Shown here: piece after piece, positions 45,130 to 56,061 of the stretch | How the letters are laid out: the number at the start of each line of letters is the position of its first letter | Numbering within the stretch: position 1 is the first letter of the stretch | NCBI GenBank assembly: GCA_030704615.1 | Contig: CM060734.1 | Span: forward strand, 3,842,001-3,906,000 | Length of the DNA: 64,000 nucleotides | Direction: 5' to 3' | Origin: Takakia lepidozioides | Taxonomy: Eukaryota > Streptophyta > Takakiopsida > Takakiales > Takakiaceae | Made by a program: the position numbers and the translations under genes | Notes under the pieces: generated by a model | What the model saw: only the letters and a program-made list of their open reading frames with translations | What the model was told of the DNA's origin: nothing | Databases searched by the model: none

Positions 45130-45885
45130 TAATAACAAACACATCTGGAAAGCCAGATGCGCTTGGGCCTTGGGCAACACTAACTCCACGTCTCAATGAT
45201 GCTTACCATGATCTTCTTTGACATTCAAATTGAAGCTCGAAAGGCTTGGATCAAACTCTCTGCAGACATTTGCAAGCATCCAGAGACTCAACATCAGCTC
45301 CACAGCTCCTTCAACGTCTCATGGGCAAAGCATGGAATCATATGCACAAGTCCTGCGCCTACCATTTGCAACTGGAGCTCAATCCCTCAACTCTAGAGGA
45401 ATTGCAACACGCCACTGCCCTGATTCACCAGACTACGATCGTGATATCAATTGGAGACACGTCAAGGGGAAGAGATATGTGAAGTTGCACTTCGATCACT
45501 GATCGGGCTCTCCAGTGCATCGCGCTCCTTCTCGAGCTCTCCAGAGTGTTCTCCCTAGTTCTCAGTAGATAGGCAGTTACGTTTTATGTTCTTCTGTCGT
45601 AGCTTGTACTGGTACGTCAATTTCAATTTTTGCGTTCTAGCATCACATGGGCAGGGAATGGGGGTATGGCCGACTATGGTCGCCCATCCTCTTGCTTTTG
45701 GGCCCTTTTGGTCCTTGCCTTGGCCGTTTCGGCAGTCTCTCTTGCGATTGTCTCAAGCTCGTCCCTCATCCTATGGATGTGCTCCATGCCTTATGGCGTT
45801 ATTTTTTTCCCCTCAATAAAATTAAATGGCCAACGCCCTTTATTAAAAACAAAACAACAAAAACAAAAAACAAACTATCCCTCTT
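45130..45885 (+). mobile_element. LINE 3' end (second LINE, 5'-truncated)
   Basis: The residues HIWKARCAWALG, then IFFDIQIEARKAWIKLSADI match the last coding part of the LINE at 9290-12200 (NIWKSRCL; FFDLTIAAKKAWASLC). A 3' UTR of about 380 bases follows, ending in an A-rich tail (aaaacaaaacaacaaaaacaaaaaac, about 45847-45873). Confidence 0.65.
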
Positions 45886-45894
45886 GCTAGGCTG

Positions 45895-46370
45895 ATTGAA
45901 AGACAATTGTGCCTTGGATTCACCTTTCGTAAAACTACGACGATGCCCTCCAGTTAATTTCTGAATCATCACCATCGATAGGGGAGAGTGTGGCGCTAAG
46001 AGAGCGCCCAGCACACAGGAGGGAGTTGTGCCATGATATCCTTGAATCTGTAACTTGAGTGCGGAAGATGTCGCCTTTTCTCCATGAAGCGTCAAAGCCA
46101 ACAAGCACTTCTGCTGAACCCTGCAGGAAATCACTCTTAAGTAAGATGGATTCCCTCAAAAACCATAGAACAACAAGGCTTCCAGATATGCCAAAGGATA
46201 TGACCACGGAGTGCTGCCCACACTGGACAAGAGTGCCACAAGGATCCTACATTGTAGTTTAAAAGAAGGACAAAGGCACAAGAATCGAAGTCCCGACACC
46301 AAGGGGAATAGAAGATCGCTTTGAAGCGCCAAACTGTAATTGCCAAGGGACACTAATATAGGAAACAATG
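45895..46370 (-). pseudogene. LINE C-terminal fragment on the opposite strand
   Basis: Minus-strand residues PVWAALRGHILWHIWKPCC correspond to the LINE phrase EALRWSVLWNIWKSRC at 11400-11450. Sequence towards 45900 continues with a Trp-rich segment (VGFDASWRKGDIF). It abuts the plus-strand LINE tail at about 45890, so the plus LINE probably inserted into it. Confidence 0.5.
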
Positions 46371-46453
46371 CTTAATAGTTTCAAGTGCATGAAGCTTAGA
46401 AGGACTAAGCAAACCATGAAGATGCCTAATTACACTAAGAGGGAATTGAGGGA

Positions 46454-46895
46454 ATGTGTCAGCCTCATAAAATCCAAGGTGTGGAGTGTGGTGCAGAAGC
46501 GGAGACCTTCAACCGAATGTCAAATGATAGGTTGCCCATGAAGATAGTACTCAAGGCAAGGAAGCCTAAGAAAGAGTGCACAGATTTGGACTCGGACACC
46601 ACCCAGGAGAACTCTGAGCTAGATGATTTTGACATGGGAGACCATTATGAGCAGGTGTTGGCAGACAAGAAGAGGAGGGGGGCACCTATCACACGACCTG
46701 AGGAGCCACCTGCAGTACATTCAACTCCAGCAACAAAGAATAGTTCTCCAACCTTGAAGTCGAGGAAGGATTCATAACCCCACGAAAAACTCAACGAAGC
46801 CCAAAGGTTCGGTTCCAGATCTCACCGATCTCATGATAGGAAGAAGGGAGAACCGTCAGGGCACGATTTTATTTTTATTTTGGGGGGGGGGATAA
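46454..46895 (+). pseudogene. Retroelement ORF end and polypurine tract
   Basis: A frame of about 107 codons (RLPMKIVLKARKPKKECTDL, DSELDDFDMG-type acidic stretch, PITRPEEPPAVHSTPA) ends at 46777. A run of G (46881-46891) followed by ATAA directly precedes TGTCACCAGGGC at 46896, the likely start of a 3' LTR. The protein part is not recognisable. Confidence 0.45.
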
Positions 46896-47556
46896 TGTCA
46901 CCAGGGCTGGAAGCACTTCGGCGGAAGTAAGCAATGTTGCCAATAGCCCTATATTGCATGTGCCAGAAACAAGAAGCTAAAACGATAATGGCAGGACGAG
47001 TTGGTGTCATTAAATACCAAGACAGGGTCTATGAAAAGATAGCCATGGCAAGCATCGTGGACTATACCCTGGGCTTGCTGCTCACGCAAATCATAAGGAG
47101 GAAGTTCAGAGAGAGGGAGTTCTCTCTCTGACGCATTACTTGGAAGCTCCCCGAGCTTACGAGCAATTGTCTGTACCATTGTGTGCTAATCACACATTCA
47201 TTCTCTACGCACTGTACAACATTTTGGAGTTGTTCAGTACGCAACCTCCTTGTCTTACTTTCATGAAGAGGATGAGAGAGATGGAGCGATGCTCATATAT
47301 CTGAAGGTCAAGAGCAATATCGCTCTGCAAAGAAAGACAATGAACTCACCAGAAACAAGGTGTTTCTGGAGATGATGGAGCTTGACTATCTCTTGGAGAG
47401 GTATTGGACACTACACCATAAGGAGCCGATGAAGAAATAGCCCCAATGACTCTGGTCGTTCATGGTCCAGTGCTCATGATCGTTCATGGTCGTTGCACCC
47501 TGAGTCTTTATGGTCACTCATGATGCTTGTGCCATGACTGTTCATGGGCATGTCTA
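46896..47556 (+). repeat. Putative 3' LTR after a polypurine tract
   Basis: The start is TGTCACCAGGGC immediately after the G-run. No matching second copy is in the window, so the right boundary is set only by the sequence change at 47557. Confidence 0.35.
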
Positions 47557-47660
47557 CACTAGTAGGAATCCTGTCTTTTACGACTACGCTTACAGCTGCA
47601 AAACTAGTCGTAATAGACATTTGCGGCTAGGGGGCCACCAGTGGTAAGAGACTAGTTGTG
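47557..47660 (+). mobile_element. CACTA-like terminal sequence
   Basis: CACTAGTAGGAATCCTG followed by short inverted words (ACTAGTCGTAATAGAC against ttttacgactacg) resembles the terminus of a CACTA transposon. The opposite terminus and a transposase were not found. Confidence 0.3.
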
Positions 47661-47759
47661 GCAGGGACATGGATGAAAGTACCCACGAATGAATGAAGTG
47701 ACGGTTGTGTGTCACGGGATTATAAGTGCGGGAGGATTTGATTTCATTTCGTGTGGGTA

Positions 47760-48500
47760 CGTTTTGTAAATATCATTCGGAGTAAAGAGAGTGGATAAAC
47801 CTCTGTGTAAAAATACTCGTGAAAGAGAGTTGGAGAGTGATGGATGATATTCACTTGAAAGATAGCATGTAAGAGAGTAATAACTGCGTATTCTATAAAT
47901 GTCATTCGGTGTAAAGAGAGTGGGTAAATCGTTGTGTGGAAATTCCTGTATAATATAATATGTATTATGGATGAGGGGTACAACATAGCAGTGTAGAGTA
48001 GGATTAGTGGGCTTGAGGGGTGTATCATATATATGTATAGGAGTAGTGTATACGATGAGGGGTATGGCAGAGAATCATGTAGAAGTAGCGTGACTGAGAT
48101 ATATATCAGAAAAGTGTACTATAGTGTGTATATGGGGTGAATATGCCCTTGTGTCGTAATAATGTGGAGAGTAGGGGGGGGGGGTAAGCATACCCATACT
48201 TTGGAACGGTGGAGTTTGTGGAATGTGGTTGATAGAGGATGGATGGTATGTAGCTGAGAGATAGTGAGGATCAGAGTAATACTGGTGAGCTTTGTGAGAG
48301 TCATTGGGTGGGAAAAAAGAGGAGAAATCACTGTGTAAAAGTACTTGGGGAGAGTAGCGTATGTGTAAAATTGTTTGGAACAGAGAGAGCCAGTACATCC
48401 GAGTAGCTTATGAAATAAAACATGAAAATGTTGAATGGTCTTCACTTGGGAGAAAGCTTGTAAGAAAGAAGTGGGGGTTAGAAGAAGGAACACTTAATAG
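47760..48500. repeat. Diverged tandem repeats, no gene
   Basis: The phrase TCATTCGGTGTAAAGAGAG with variants, followed by tgtgtaaaaatactcgtg, recurs near 47775, 47900, 48300 and 48365. Apparent minus-strand frames are Tyr/Ser/His-rich products of the repeat. Confidence 0.5.
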
Positions 48501-49128
48501 TGTATATTAGGAATTGAGCCAGGAATTGAACTAGATAGCTTCATGTAAACGATGTTAGACTCTTTTAACAAGATGAGATAAGGAGATAACCAAAGTTGGA
48601 GGGAAGGGTAGGTGTGCTCCCTATGAATTAAAGGGCGTTGAGAAGGCGGAGGTGGAGTCTCCTCAGCTACCTATGCCGGAGCACCGGGGTGATAGTGTTG
48701 GTAGTTGCAGGGCAGATCCAGAGGTTACAGTTACAATTGTGGCACCGGTCAGATAGGGTTGGCCAGTCCAGCTTCCACTGCCTATTAAAGCTTGTTATCC
48801 CATGAGAACTTGGCAGCCACCCGGTTGCTGTGAGAGGACCCTTCATTTTAAGGCAACATACCACAAACATTTGGAGGAGGAGGAAGAAAAAACGAAGGCA
48901 CAAGAGCAATGGGCAGAACTATTGGAGTAAGAGCACCCGCATTCTCTGCTTTCACCTGTCTTTGCTATCTCTCTGTGTCTGCTCCCCTGTTCCCCAGTCC
49001 CCTGCTCCTCATGTTCCCCTGTTCCTCAGTCCTCCTTCCTGTTTAGACAACCCACCATAGGCAACTGCTAAATGCAGGCCTTCGGAAGCTCTTTCCAACC
49101 AGTGAAGTATGTTTAAAAGGTGTGCAGT

Positions 49129-49398
49129 TTAGCGTCCATTGGAGGAAGTGAAGGACTCGGCAAAGCCAATGGGCCGAGTGGGAAGACTTGCCTTGGTGTC
49201 ATCCAGGCCCCCAGACATGGAAGAGTCCTCAAATTCTTGCCATTGCTTCAGAGCCTGGGGGAGAGTCAGGTCCAGATCGATGCCTCGACTTCCTTCTTCA
49301 TCAAAGTCTGAGGGTTTCCATTGTTGAACAAGGGGTGCCAGCACAACAGCATGGCCCATATTAGGGCGCTGATAGGGTTGTTGAAAAACTAAACTACT
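49129..49398 (-). other. Possible host exon, function unknown
   Basis: The minus-strand frame reads [58 protein letters not shown] and ends after [11 protein letters not shown]. The composition is clearly protein-like and an acceptor-like TAG lies just upstream near 49402. No family is recognised and no neighbouring exon was assigned. Confidence 0.35.
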
Positions 49399-49399
49399 C

Positions 49400-51165
49400 T
49401 ATGGTTTTTCTTGATCCTACCTCTTTCCTTCCTTTATTTTTGAAGAACAAGTGTAATGCTTTCTACGATGGGCTATTTTCGGCCCAGCCAATGGAAGACC
49501 TCTGCTTTGTTGTGACAGTCGGGTTTATGATGGCTTGTGTGAGAGACACACATCTGTTTTCCAAGCCCTAGTTTGCTTTGCTTGCCTTATGGTAGTTGGA
49601 AACAATTTGAGAGGCTGCAAGGAACTGTTTGTTGCAGCTATTCGGGTACCCATGTTGGCCCCTCTTATGTTCCAACCCGGATGGCTTTGTTAGCTAGATG
49701 CTTAGGCCAAGGTATGGTGAAGATACTGCTTGTGGATATTCGGCTGACAATGAAATATGGTAGCAATATATAACTGGTAACTGGTTTTTGAGGCAGCCAG
49801 GGTGGTCAAGTGGAAATACCCACTGGACATGGTGTAATGACATGGTCAAATGTGGAATGATGTGAATAGGATGTACTGACAGTATTATATACTGTCACAT
49901 GATGTGTATGCAGTCCTTTATCTTTACCTTGATGGGTTACGAACTTTGATTTTCAGCTGTAGCAAGAAATAAAGGTATAGGGGTATTCTGGAAAACTTAC
50001 CAGACATATCCACCTCCCCTGTGGGGGCAAGCTGTGCTGTAGACCAGTCTAAGCAAATACTGGCAGGGCAAGATATTTAAATCTGTGATGTCCAAGTGTT
50101 CTTCTCGTTCTTTTTGTTTTGGAAAAAAACCCCTCCATGACACCCATGGGGTTTGAGTAAGTATGCTTGGATTACAGCTTGCGGGCAGTAAATCTGTATG
50201 ACCATTTGACCTGCAACACATCAAGGCCAAAATATGGCCAAGTACCCGCCATCCCACCCAGACCTCTGAATGTGTATCATGATCATGACTGGTGGTCAAT
50301 CATCATCAGTTGCATACTCTTTGGGTTATGAATAATACTGACATGAACACATTATTGTGCATGGATGTAATTATGGATTTTCTAAGCTTGATGATTGATG
50401 GATGGTGCCACTGTTAAGTGGCTGATATGTCTGATTATTCTTTCATGACAACGACCCTAGGGATCCTGTCCTTGTCTTGACATGACAAAAAGTATCTTCC
50501 CCTCTCTCTTATTAATTTTTTCTACCCACTCTTTCCCTCTGTGGTTGTTTTATTTTTGTGAGCAGCACGAAAGAGAGGGAAGATACTATGTCTTGTCGGG
50601 ACATGGACAGGACCAAACATGGTCATTGTCAATTTTTACGACAAATCAACCTCATGAAGAGGCATTATCAGTCAAACTCCACTTCAAATAAGATTTATGA
50701 TGACCTCCATTACATTTCAAAGACAAGGAATCTACCTGGTAGATTTCAATGACAAGAAAATACGGGTGGGAGGGTGGGATTACTTAGAAGATCCCCTCCT
50801 TATAATAATCCAGCTTTATATTCTAAGGAACAGTATGCTAAACAAGTGTTATCAGCCTGTTTTTATGCCTGTTTTAGAATTATAAGCTATGGGTGGCATC
50901 TAAGCAAACAATTAAATGTTTACCTATATCATGCAATAGTACTGCTCATCTGGAACCCAAAAGTTCCAGCTATTTTCCATTAATCACACAACCGGGATAT
51001 TAAATCATCTGGTTACTTGATAAGATAACCAGTTTTTAAATAACAACAACCCAGAGCTTATCTGCTACATTTTTAGAACTTCTTGTAATCATGACATAGA
51101 GTCAAAACTCATTGCATTGTTTGGTAAGCTTGATTTCCCAGAATTGCTTTCTACTGCAGTGTTCT
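49400..51165. other. No gene seen
   Basis: Long stretch without domain-bearing frames. It could be intron or intergenic sequence. Confidence 0.5.
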
Positions 51166-51169
51166 GTAT

Positions 51170-52510
51170 CAGGATATGCCATAGCTAGCAAAAAACAAAC
51201 AGCTATCTTTTTTGTAACATAAAATCCAGAGCCATGTTGTAGGTTAATCAGTCTTTGATTACCAAGCAACAGCAGAGGCTTCTCTTTAAAACAACCAGAC
51301 CTGGTTTAGGTCTGGGGTCATTATGTTACAACCTTGACAAGGTGTTTGCAAGGCAAAAAAGACTATTAATGAAGTTCAAAAAGGCCATAGTTCCCACATT
51401 TGTTCAAACCCTGGTGTTACACAGGTTTTGAATCAATAACATCTGAAAAAAAATTGTGTAGCCTGATATTTTTATCAAGCCAGAGCAGCTGAAATCATTT
51501 AATCTAACCCAACTAAAGCTTGGAGGGTTTTTAGAAGAGCTCGATTCTGGGTCCCCACCAACTCATGTTTCTTGTGTGTCTTGGCATCAATCATGCCAGA
51601 GCAGAAATAGTGAGTCATGTGTTCTTTTTCTTGTAACCCACAAGCCATAAACAAGCTGTATATAATCTGTAATTATAGGAATCATATCCAGAGCCTAGTT
51701 TAGGCCTGATGACATCAGGTTTCTTACCTTAGCAGATTGTATGCAAGGTACAAAAAACACATATGGAGTTCAGAAAGCCACATATGTTCCATAGTATGAG
51801 TACATAAAGGCATACAGGGCCTTAGAACAAAACAAATGCAATGCTATGTCATATCAAAACCAGCCATAGCTAGAAAGATCAAACAAACAACAGTCTTTTT
51901 TGTAATCATACAATCCAGAGCCATGCTGGTAAGTATGATGTTAATCATTCTTTGGTCATCAAGCAACAGAAGAGGATTTTCTTCAAACACCAGGACCTGG
52001 TTTAGGTCTGGGGTCATTATGTTACCACCTTAACAAGGTGTTTGCAAGGTAAAAAAGACATTTTAATGAAGTTCAAAAAGGCTATAGTGCCAGTACATGT
52101 TCAAACCCCAATGTTACACAGGTTTTGAAGTCATAACATCTGAAAAAAAGGTTGTGTTGCCAGATATCAGAGCAACTAATATCTTCAATCCAACCTACCA
52201 AGAGTCTATAAAGCCAGTACATGTTTTTCTAAAAAAACAAAAGCTTGCTTTTAGAAGAGTAATTATGGGTCCCCACCAGTCCATGTTTCTTGTGGAGCAG
52301 AAACAATGAGTCCTGTGTTCTTTTATTGTAACCCAAAAGCCACAAACACAACTGTATACAATCTGTAATTACAGAGTGACATGAAGAGGTAGCAGATTAC
52401 TTACCTTAGCAGATTGTATGCAAGGTAAAAAAGGAAAGGGGGTTCGGAAAGCCACAGAGGTTCCATAGATTGAGCACATAAAGGCATACAGGGCTTAGTA
52501 TAAACCAGAT
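51170..52510. repeat. Direct repeat of about 670 bases, two diverged copies
   Basis: 51170-51835 and 51840-52510 share ordered blocks: tagctagcaaaaaac/tagctagaaagatcaaac, cctggtttaggtctgggg, caaggtgtttgcaagg, gttacacaggttttgaa, gggtccccaccaactcatg, ccttagcagattgtatgcaagg and aggcatacagggc. Each copy contains, on the minus strand, CTGCTAAGGTAAG, which looks like a splice donor, so the unit may include a duplicated exon. Confidence 0.75.
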
Positions 52511-52519
52511 GCAAGCTCT

Positions 52520-54200
52520 GGCCTCTCCCCTACCGTGTTGCTTGAAAGTGTACATATCAGAGTAGCAAATCGTGCTCTAAGCATGAAAAAAGAGCATATA
52601 TTTGGTCTGGAAACCCTACTTCCAGTACCATATTTCAATGCAGCGGAAATCATAACCCAGAGTCCTTAATAGAATTCATGTGTTCTAAAAAGGCTCGCTA
52701 ATGCACTTGCTGCTTCAACACAGAGATAAAGGTTGTAAGCATATCCAGATTGGTCAAGGTAGGGAGGCAAAAATGAGACATCTCCCTGGATAATCAGCTG
52801 ATGTCGATGTCACTTCACTTGCAGGTTTGTCATCAGATTCAAGCTTCAAAAATCACATTAAGTGAGGACCCTCACCTGGTCCCATCACAAGCCCCCACAA
52901 GAACCAACAGGTTAGTGAGAATTGTGGAACCCCAGGTGAATCGGGTCTCACGCTTGTTATCACTGTACAACATGAGTTCTAAAACAAGAATCAATTCTAA
53001 ACACAAGCAAGGTTATCCACAACCTTAATCGATTGCAGAAGAGGACTCGACATCGCTCCAAGCACTTGACAATCAACAGCACAAACAAGCAATGGTTTGC
53101 TGAAATCTATGCGCATTTTAACAGGTGAAGAAACCCCCTGAGTTTTTATGAGTAGTGCTGAAACTTAATGATCCAGAGAGGATCTACAAGCAATCGGGCA
53201 GCCTAAGGTAGATTGCCCGCCAAGGGAATAGGCCACCATACTGAGGGAATTGAAGCACTGCCGCCGTTACGCATCCCAAGGGAGATGAGAAAGGACTGGA
53301 ATCTTGCCAGAGTACTTGTAAGCAGCATTGAAGCGTCTCCATAGCCATCAAAATCATAAAATTCATGCTAAGAGATCCCTCTGACACCATCACTTCATCT
53401 CCCGTAGAAAAAACGCACAGTATCGTGCAAGTTTTATGGCAGGAGAGGAAATATGGCAAACCATTCCGATTTCATCCATGTGGGATGAAAAATAAGGAAT
53501 GAAAGGTGAATATTCCCCTGTTGTCATCGCCATGTCATCCAGCAGGGATGACATCCTTACCAGTCGATGTTTTTTAAATCTTTTTGCACTTTGTTTTTTT
53601 TTTGTTTTTTTTTAATTCATTCTAGTGGTCAGAGTCTCCGTTTTTCAAAATATAAATACTCATATATTATATATATAACCAGAAAAACATGTGTCGACAC
53701 GTGCAGTCATGTAGTGATTCATCCATGTGATGATCTGGCAGAATGCATTAGAGTGAGAGTCATGAAGTCATATGTCTATCTAGCAATATGTGCACGTCAT
53801 TCCACCTGCAGGAGTATGTGTACACCTTCTACATGATCCGGTCAATGCACACTACTCGTGTTAGATGGTTTACTGTAGCTGATGCCTTGTATCAGTTTAA
53901 GATACTCTTTGGCTCATATGCTTTCGTACCTCTCTACAAGTGGCTTTGCTCTATGTAGCACCACTAAATAAATATGCATATGTAATATGCTATGTGCTTA
54001 CATATGCTATGTGCTTATCATACCTTTGGAAAAACTGGCCTTAAAACCAGGATGGTGTATAGATGGGCAGCAGGTTGTTACCATCCTACCTTACACTTAT
54101 TTGTGATCCATGACAACATAATCTTGTTTCTTGACATGAGTGGATGAGGAAGTAGGCCTTTCCAGCCCCTTTGGCAAATCTGTCCAGGGGTTAGAAGCTA
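52520..54200. other. No confident gene
   Basis: Several exon-like pieces with splice-like borders occur around 52826-52940 (tgcag|GTTTGTC, AACAG|gttagtg), but no family match supports a gene. 53560-53620 is T-rich low-complexity sequence. Confidence 0.4.
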
Positions 54201-54217
54201 CTTTGAAGAGGGAGAAT

Positions 54218-54283
54218 CCTTATGAAGGGGTCTGGTATGCACTCCCTTACGGGGTGAGTGCATACCACACTTACTCCATAAGG
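54218..54283 (+). other. Long hairpin, 27-28 base arms
   Basis: The left arm begins CCTTATG and ends TGGTATGCACTC. After an 11-base loop (ccttacggggt) the right arm GAGTGCATACCA ... CATAAGG pairs with it. The inner 12 pairs and outer 7 are perfect, with a few mismatches between. Its size fits a short microRNA-like precursor or the remnant of a small foldback transposon. Confidence 0.6.
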
Positions 54284-54394
54284 GACTGCCATACCAGGGG
54301 CTGGTTGGTGGGTGCCCCCTCTCTCCCTCTGTCTCCCTCTCTACTGGGAATTGGCAGTTTGCTATCAGTGTTGACTTCTTGTTTTCTCATCCTC

Positions 54395-54760
54395 TATCAG
54401 GCTTTTTCATCCATACCGGATGAGCCACCAGGATGGGCACTGAATTACCTCTAGGATGGTTCTTTTGGCTTTTTCATTCTTCCTTTATTGACTCTCATCC
54501 ATACCGGATGAGTCACCATGGAAGAAAAAAATTACGTCTATGGAGGTAGCCAACAACATCTTGTTTTTCCATCCGTACCGGTTGAAAAACTACCAGGATG
54601 ATAATTTTTCATTCCTCTTTTATTGACTCTTTTTATCCATACCGGATGGTCTGGTGAGGAATGATAAAATTACCTAGATGGAGGTAAGACGCTGCCACGG
54701 ATGATATTCCCTACTTTTTCATCCTGACACAAGTGATCTGTCTATGGATGATGTGATTAT
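54395..54760. repeat. Dispersed CATCC-ATACC-GGATG inverted motif
   Basis: CATCCATACCGGATG occurs near 54409 and 54499. Related forms (catccgtaccggttg, tatccataccggatgg) occur near 54569 and 54629. The spacing is about 60-90 bases. Similar CATCC/GGATG-rich patches occur at 18380-18640 and 41655-41720. Confidence 0.6.
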
Positions 54761-55158
54761 GGCCTGGAATTGATCTTTACTACCCTAATTATGATTAATT
54801 ACGGTGGAAACCCTAACCCCTACCCCAAAACCTATTCTTAACCTTGCTGCGGATGAAATCCGTCAGGGTATACGGATGCGTCCTACTGTTTTTCATCCAC
54901 GGATGAATAATCGGGGGACAAAAAACCCTATGTCGTCTCTCCCGCTGTCAGAAGCACGCGATGTGCTTCTGAGCTCGCGAGGAGAGTGTTATGGCGGACG
55001 TGCTTCGGTGGCTGCCCCGTTCGTGGTGTCGTACCCATGTTGGACGAGCGCTTGGGGGGCGCGAAGGCGGCGCCTTGTCTCTCCTGCAGCGGGAAACACC
55101 GCTATGAATGCAGTGGCATCTTCCCTCCTCTCGTTTTTTTTGTGCTTAGCAAGGGTGT

Positions 55159-56017
55159 TGTTAACCGCTGCTTTATGACTTGGACGAAACAGGCTATCAA
55201 CACTACTGCCCATTTCCTAAGACATGCAACATAGGTTGTCTGACGGTATGCTTCCAGAAACGATTACGAAGTAATCGTTTTAAGGATAGCTAAACCATGA
55301 ATGTCGTATGAAGCCATATCCCTGCAGGCTGCTTAATCCTATTGATTAAGCCCAATCTACAGTCTCTTTAGCATAAAAGATCTTAGTCGAAAAGACTGAA
55401 GCCTCTCTGTTCATACAAGCAGTTGGTAGTCAAGATAAAACAAGAACTATTCTGAGATGATACACATTCTCACCATCTCACGTTCTCATAATGCACATTA
55501 TTTCCATCTCACATTCACTCTACACAGAGATACTTCGAATAACATGGCTTTACTTCAGAGTTCGTCACATCATCACAGAAGTACACATTGATCACTGATA
55601 CTCCTACTCATATTGCACCCACTCTAAGTTGTGTGCAGTCTTTTTATACTATGCTCGAAAGAGCCGTTACAGCCTGCGGTCGATAATGACCGTTTGCCTA
55701 ACTGCCTACGCAACATAAAAGGTTTGCTAAAAAGTGGCTCGTTGTAGTGGTCGTGAGCAATAGTGGTAAACGGTCCACTACTCCCTCTATTGGTTAAAGC
55801 CGATGCTAACGTGACCGTGTGATATCATGGTTCACGGCTCACGGTTTGCTACACTACCCACTATTGCTCTCGTGGTAATGTACCCTTGTCCCGCTATTGG
55901 CTAAGTACCACGTACTTAGCCGTCTCTGCCTGTGGCTCAGGTAGTGTACGTCCATCACTACCCAGTATGTCCCGTTGCGACCCTCATTGTCTGTCCCTCA
56001 TAGCATAGCCGTTATCA
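55159..56017 (-). repeat. 3' LTR of gypsy family E, copy B
   Basis: On the minus strand it starts TGATAACGGC at 56017 after the polypurine tract (56018-56040, AGAGGGGGGGGGATAAA) and ends CGGTTAACA at 55159. It has a TATA box (TATAAAAA, about 55651-55658) and the palindrome AAACGATTAC-TTC-GTAATCGTTT (55258-55280 on the + strand). It matches the LTR at 37571-38484 in start, TATA region, palindrome and end. Confidence 0.8.
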
Positions 56018-56061
56018 TTTATCCCCCCCCCCTCTTTTGAAATTGTGTCCGCACAATTTCG

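Noticed and set aside
46934-47131. Short frame within the putative LTR
   Set aside because: It lies downstream of the polypurine tract in LTR sequence and has no coding features.
54804-55178. Open frame next to the family E LTR
   Set aside because: Overlapping frames on the same strand show equal openness and no domain is seen. It runs into the LTR at 55159.
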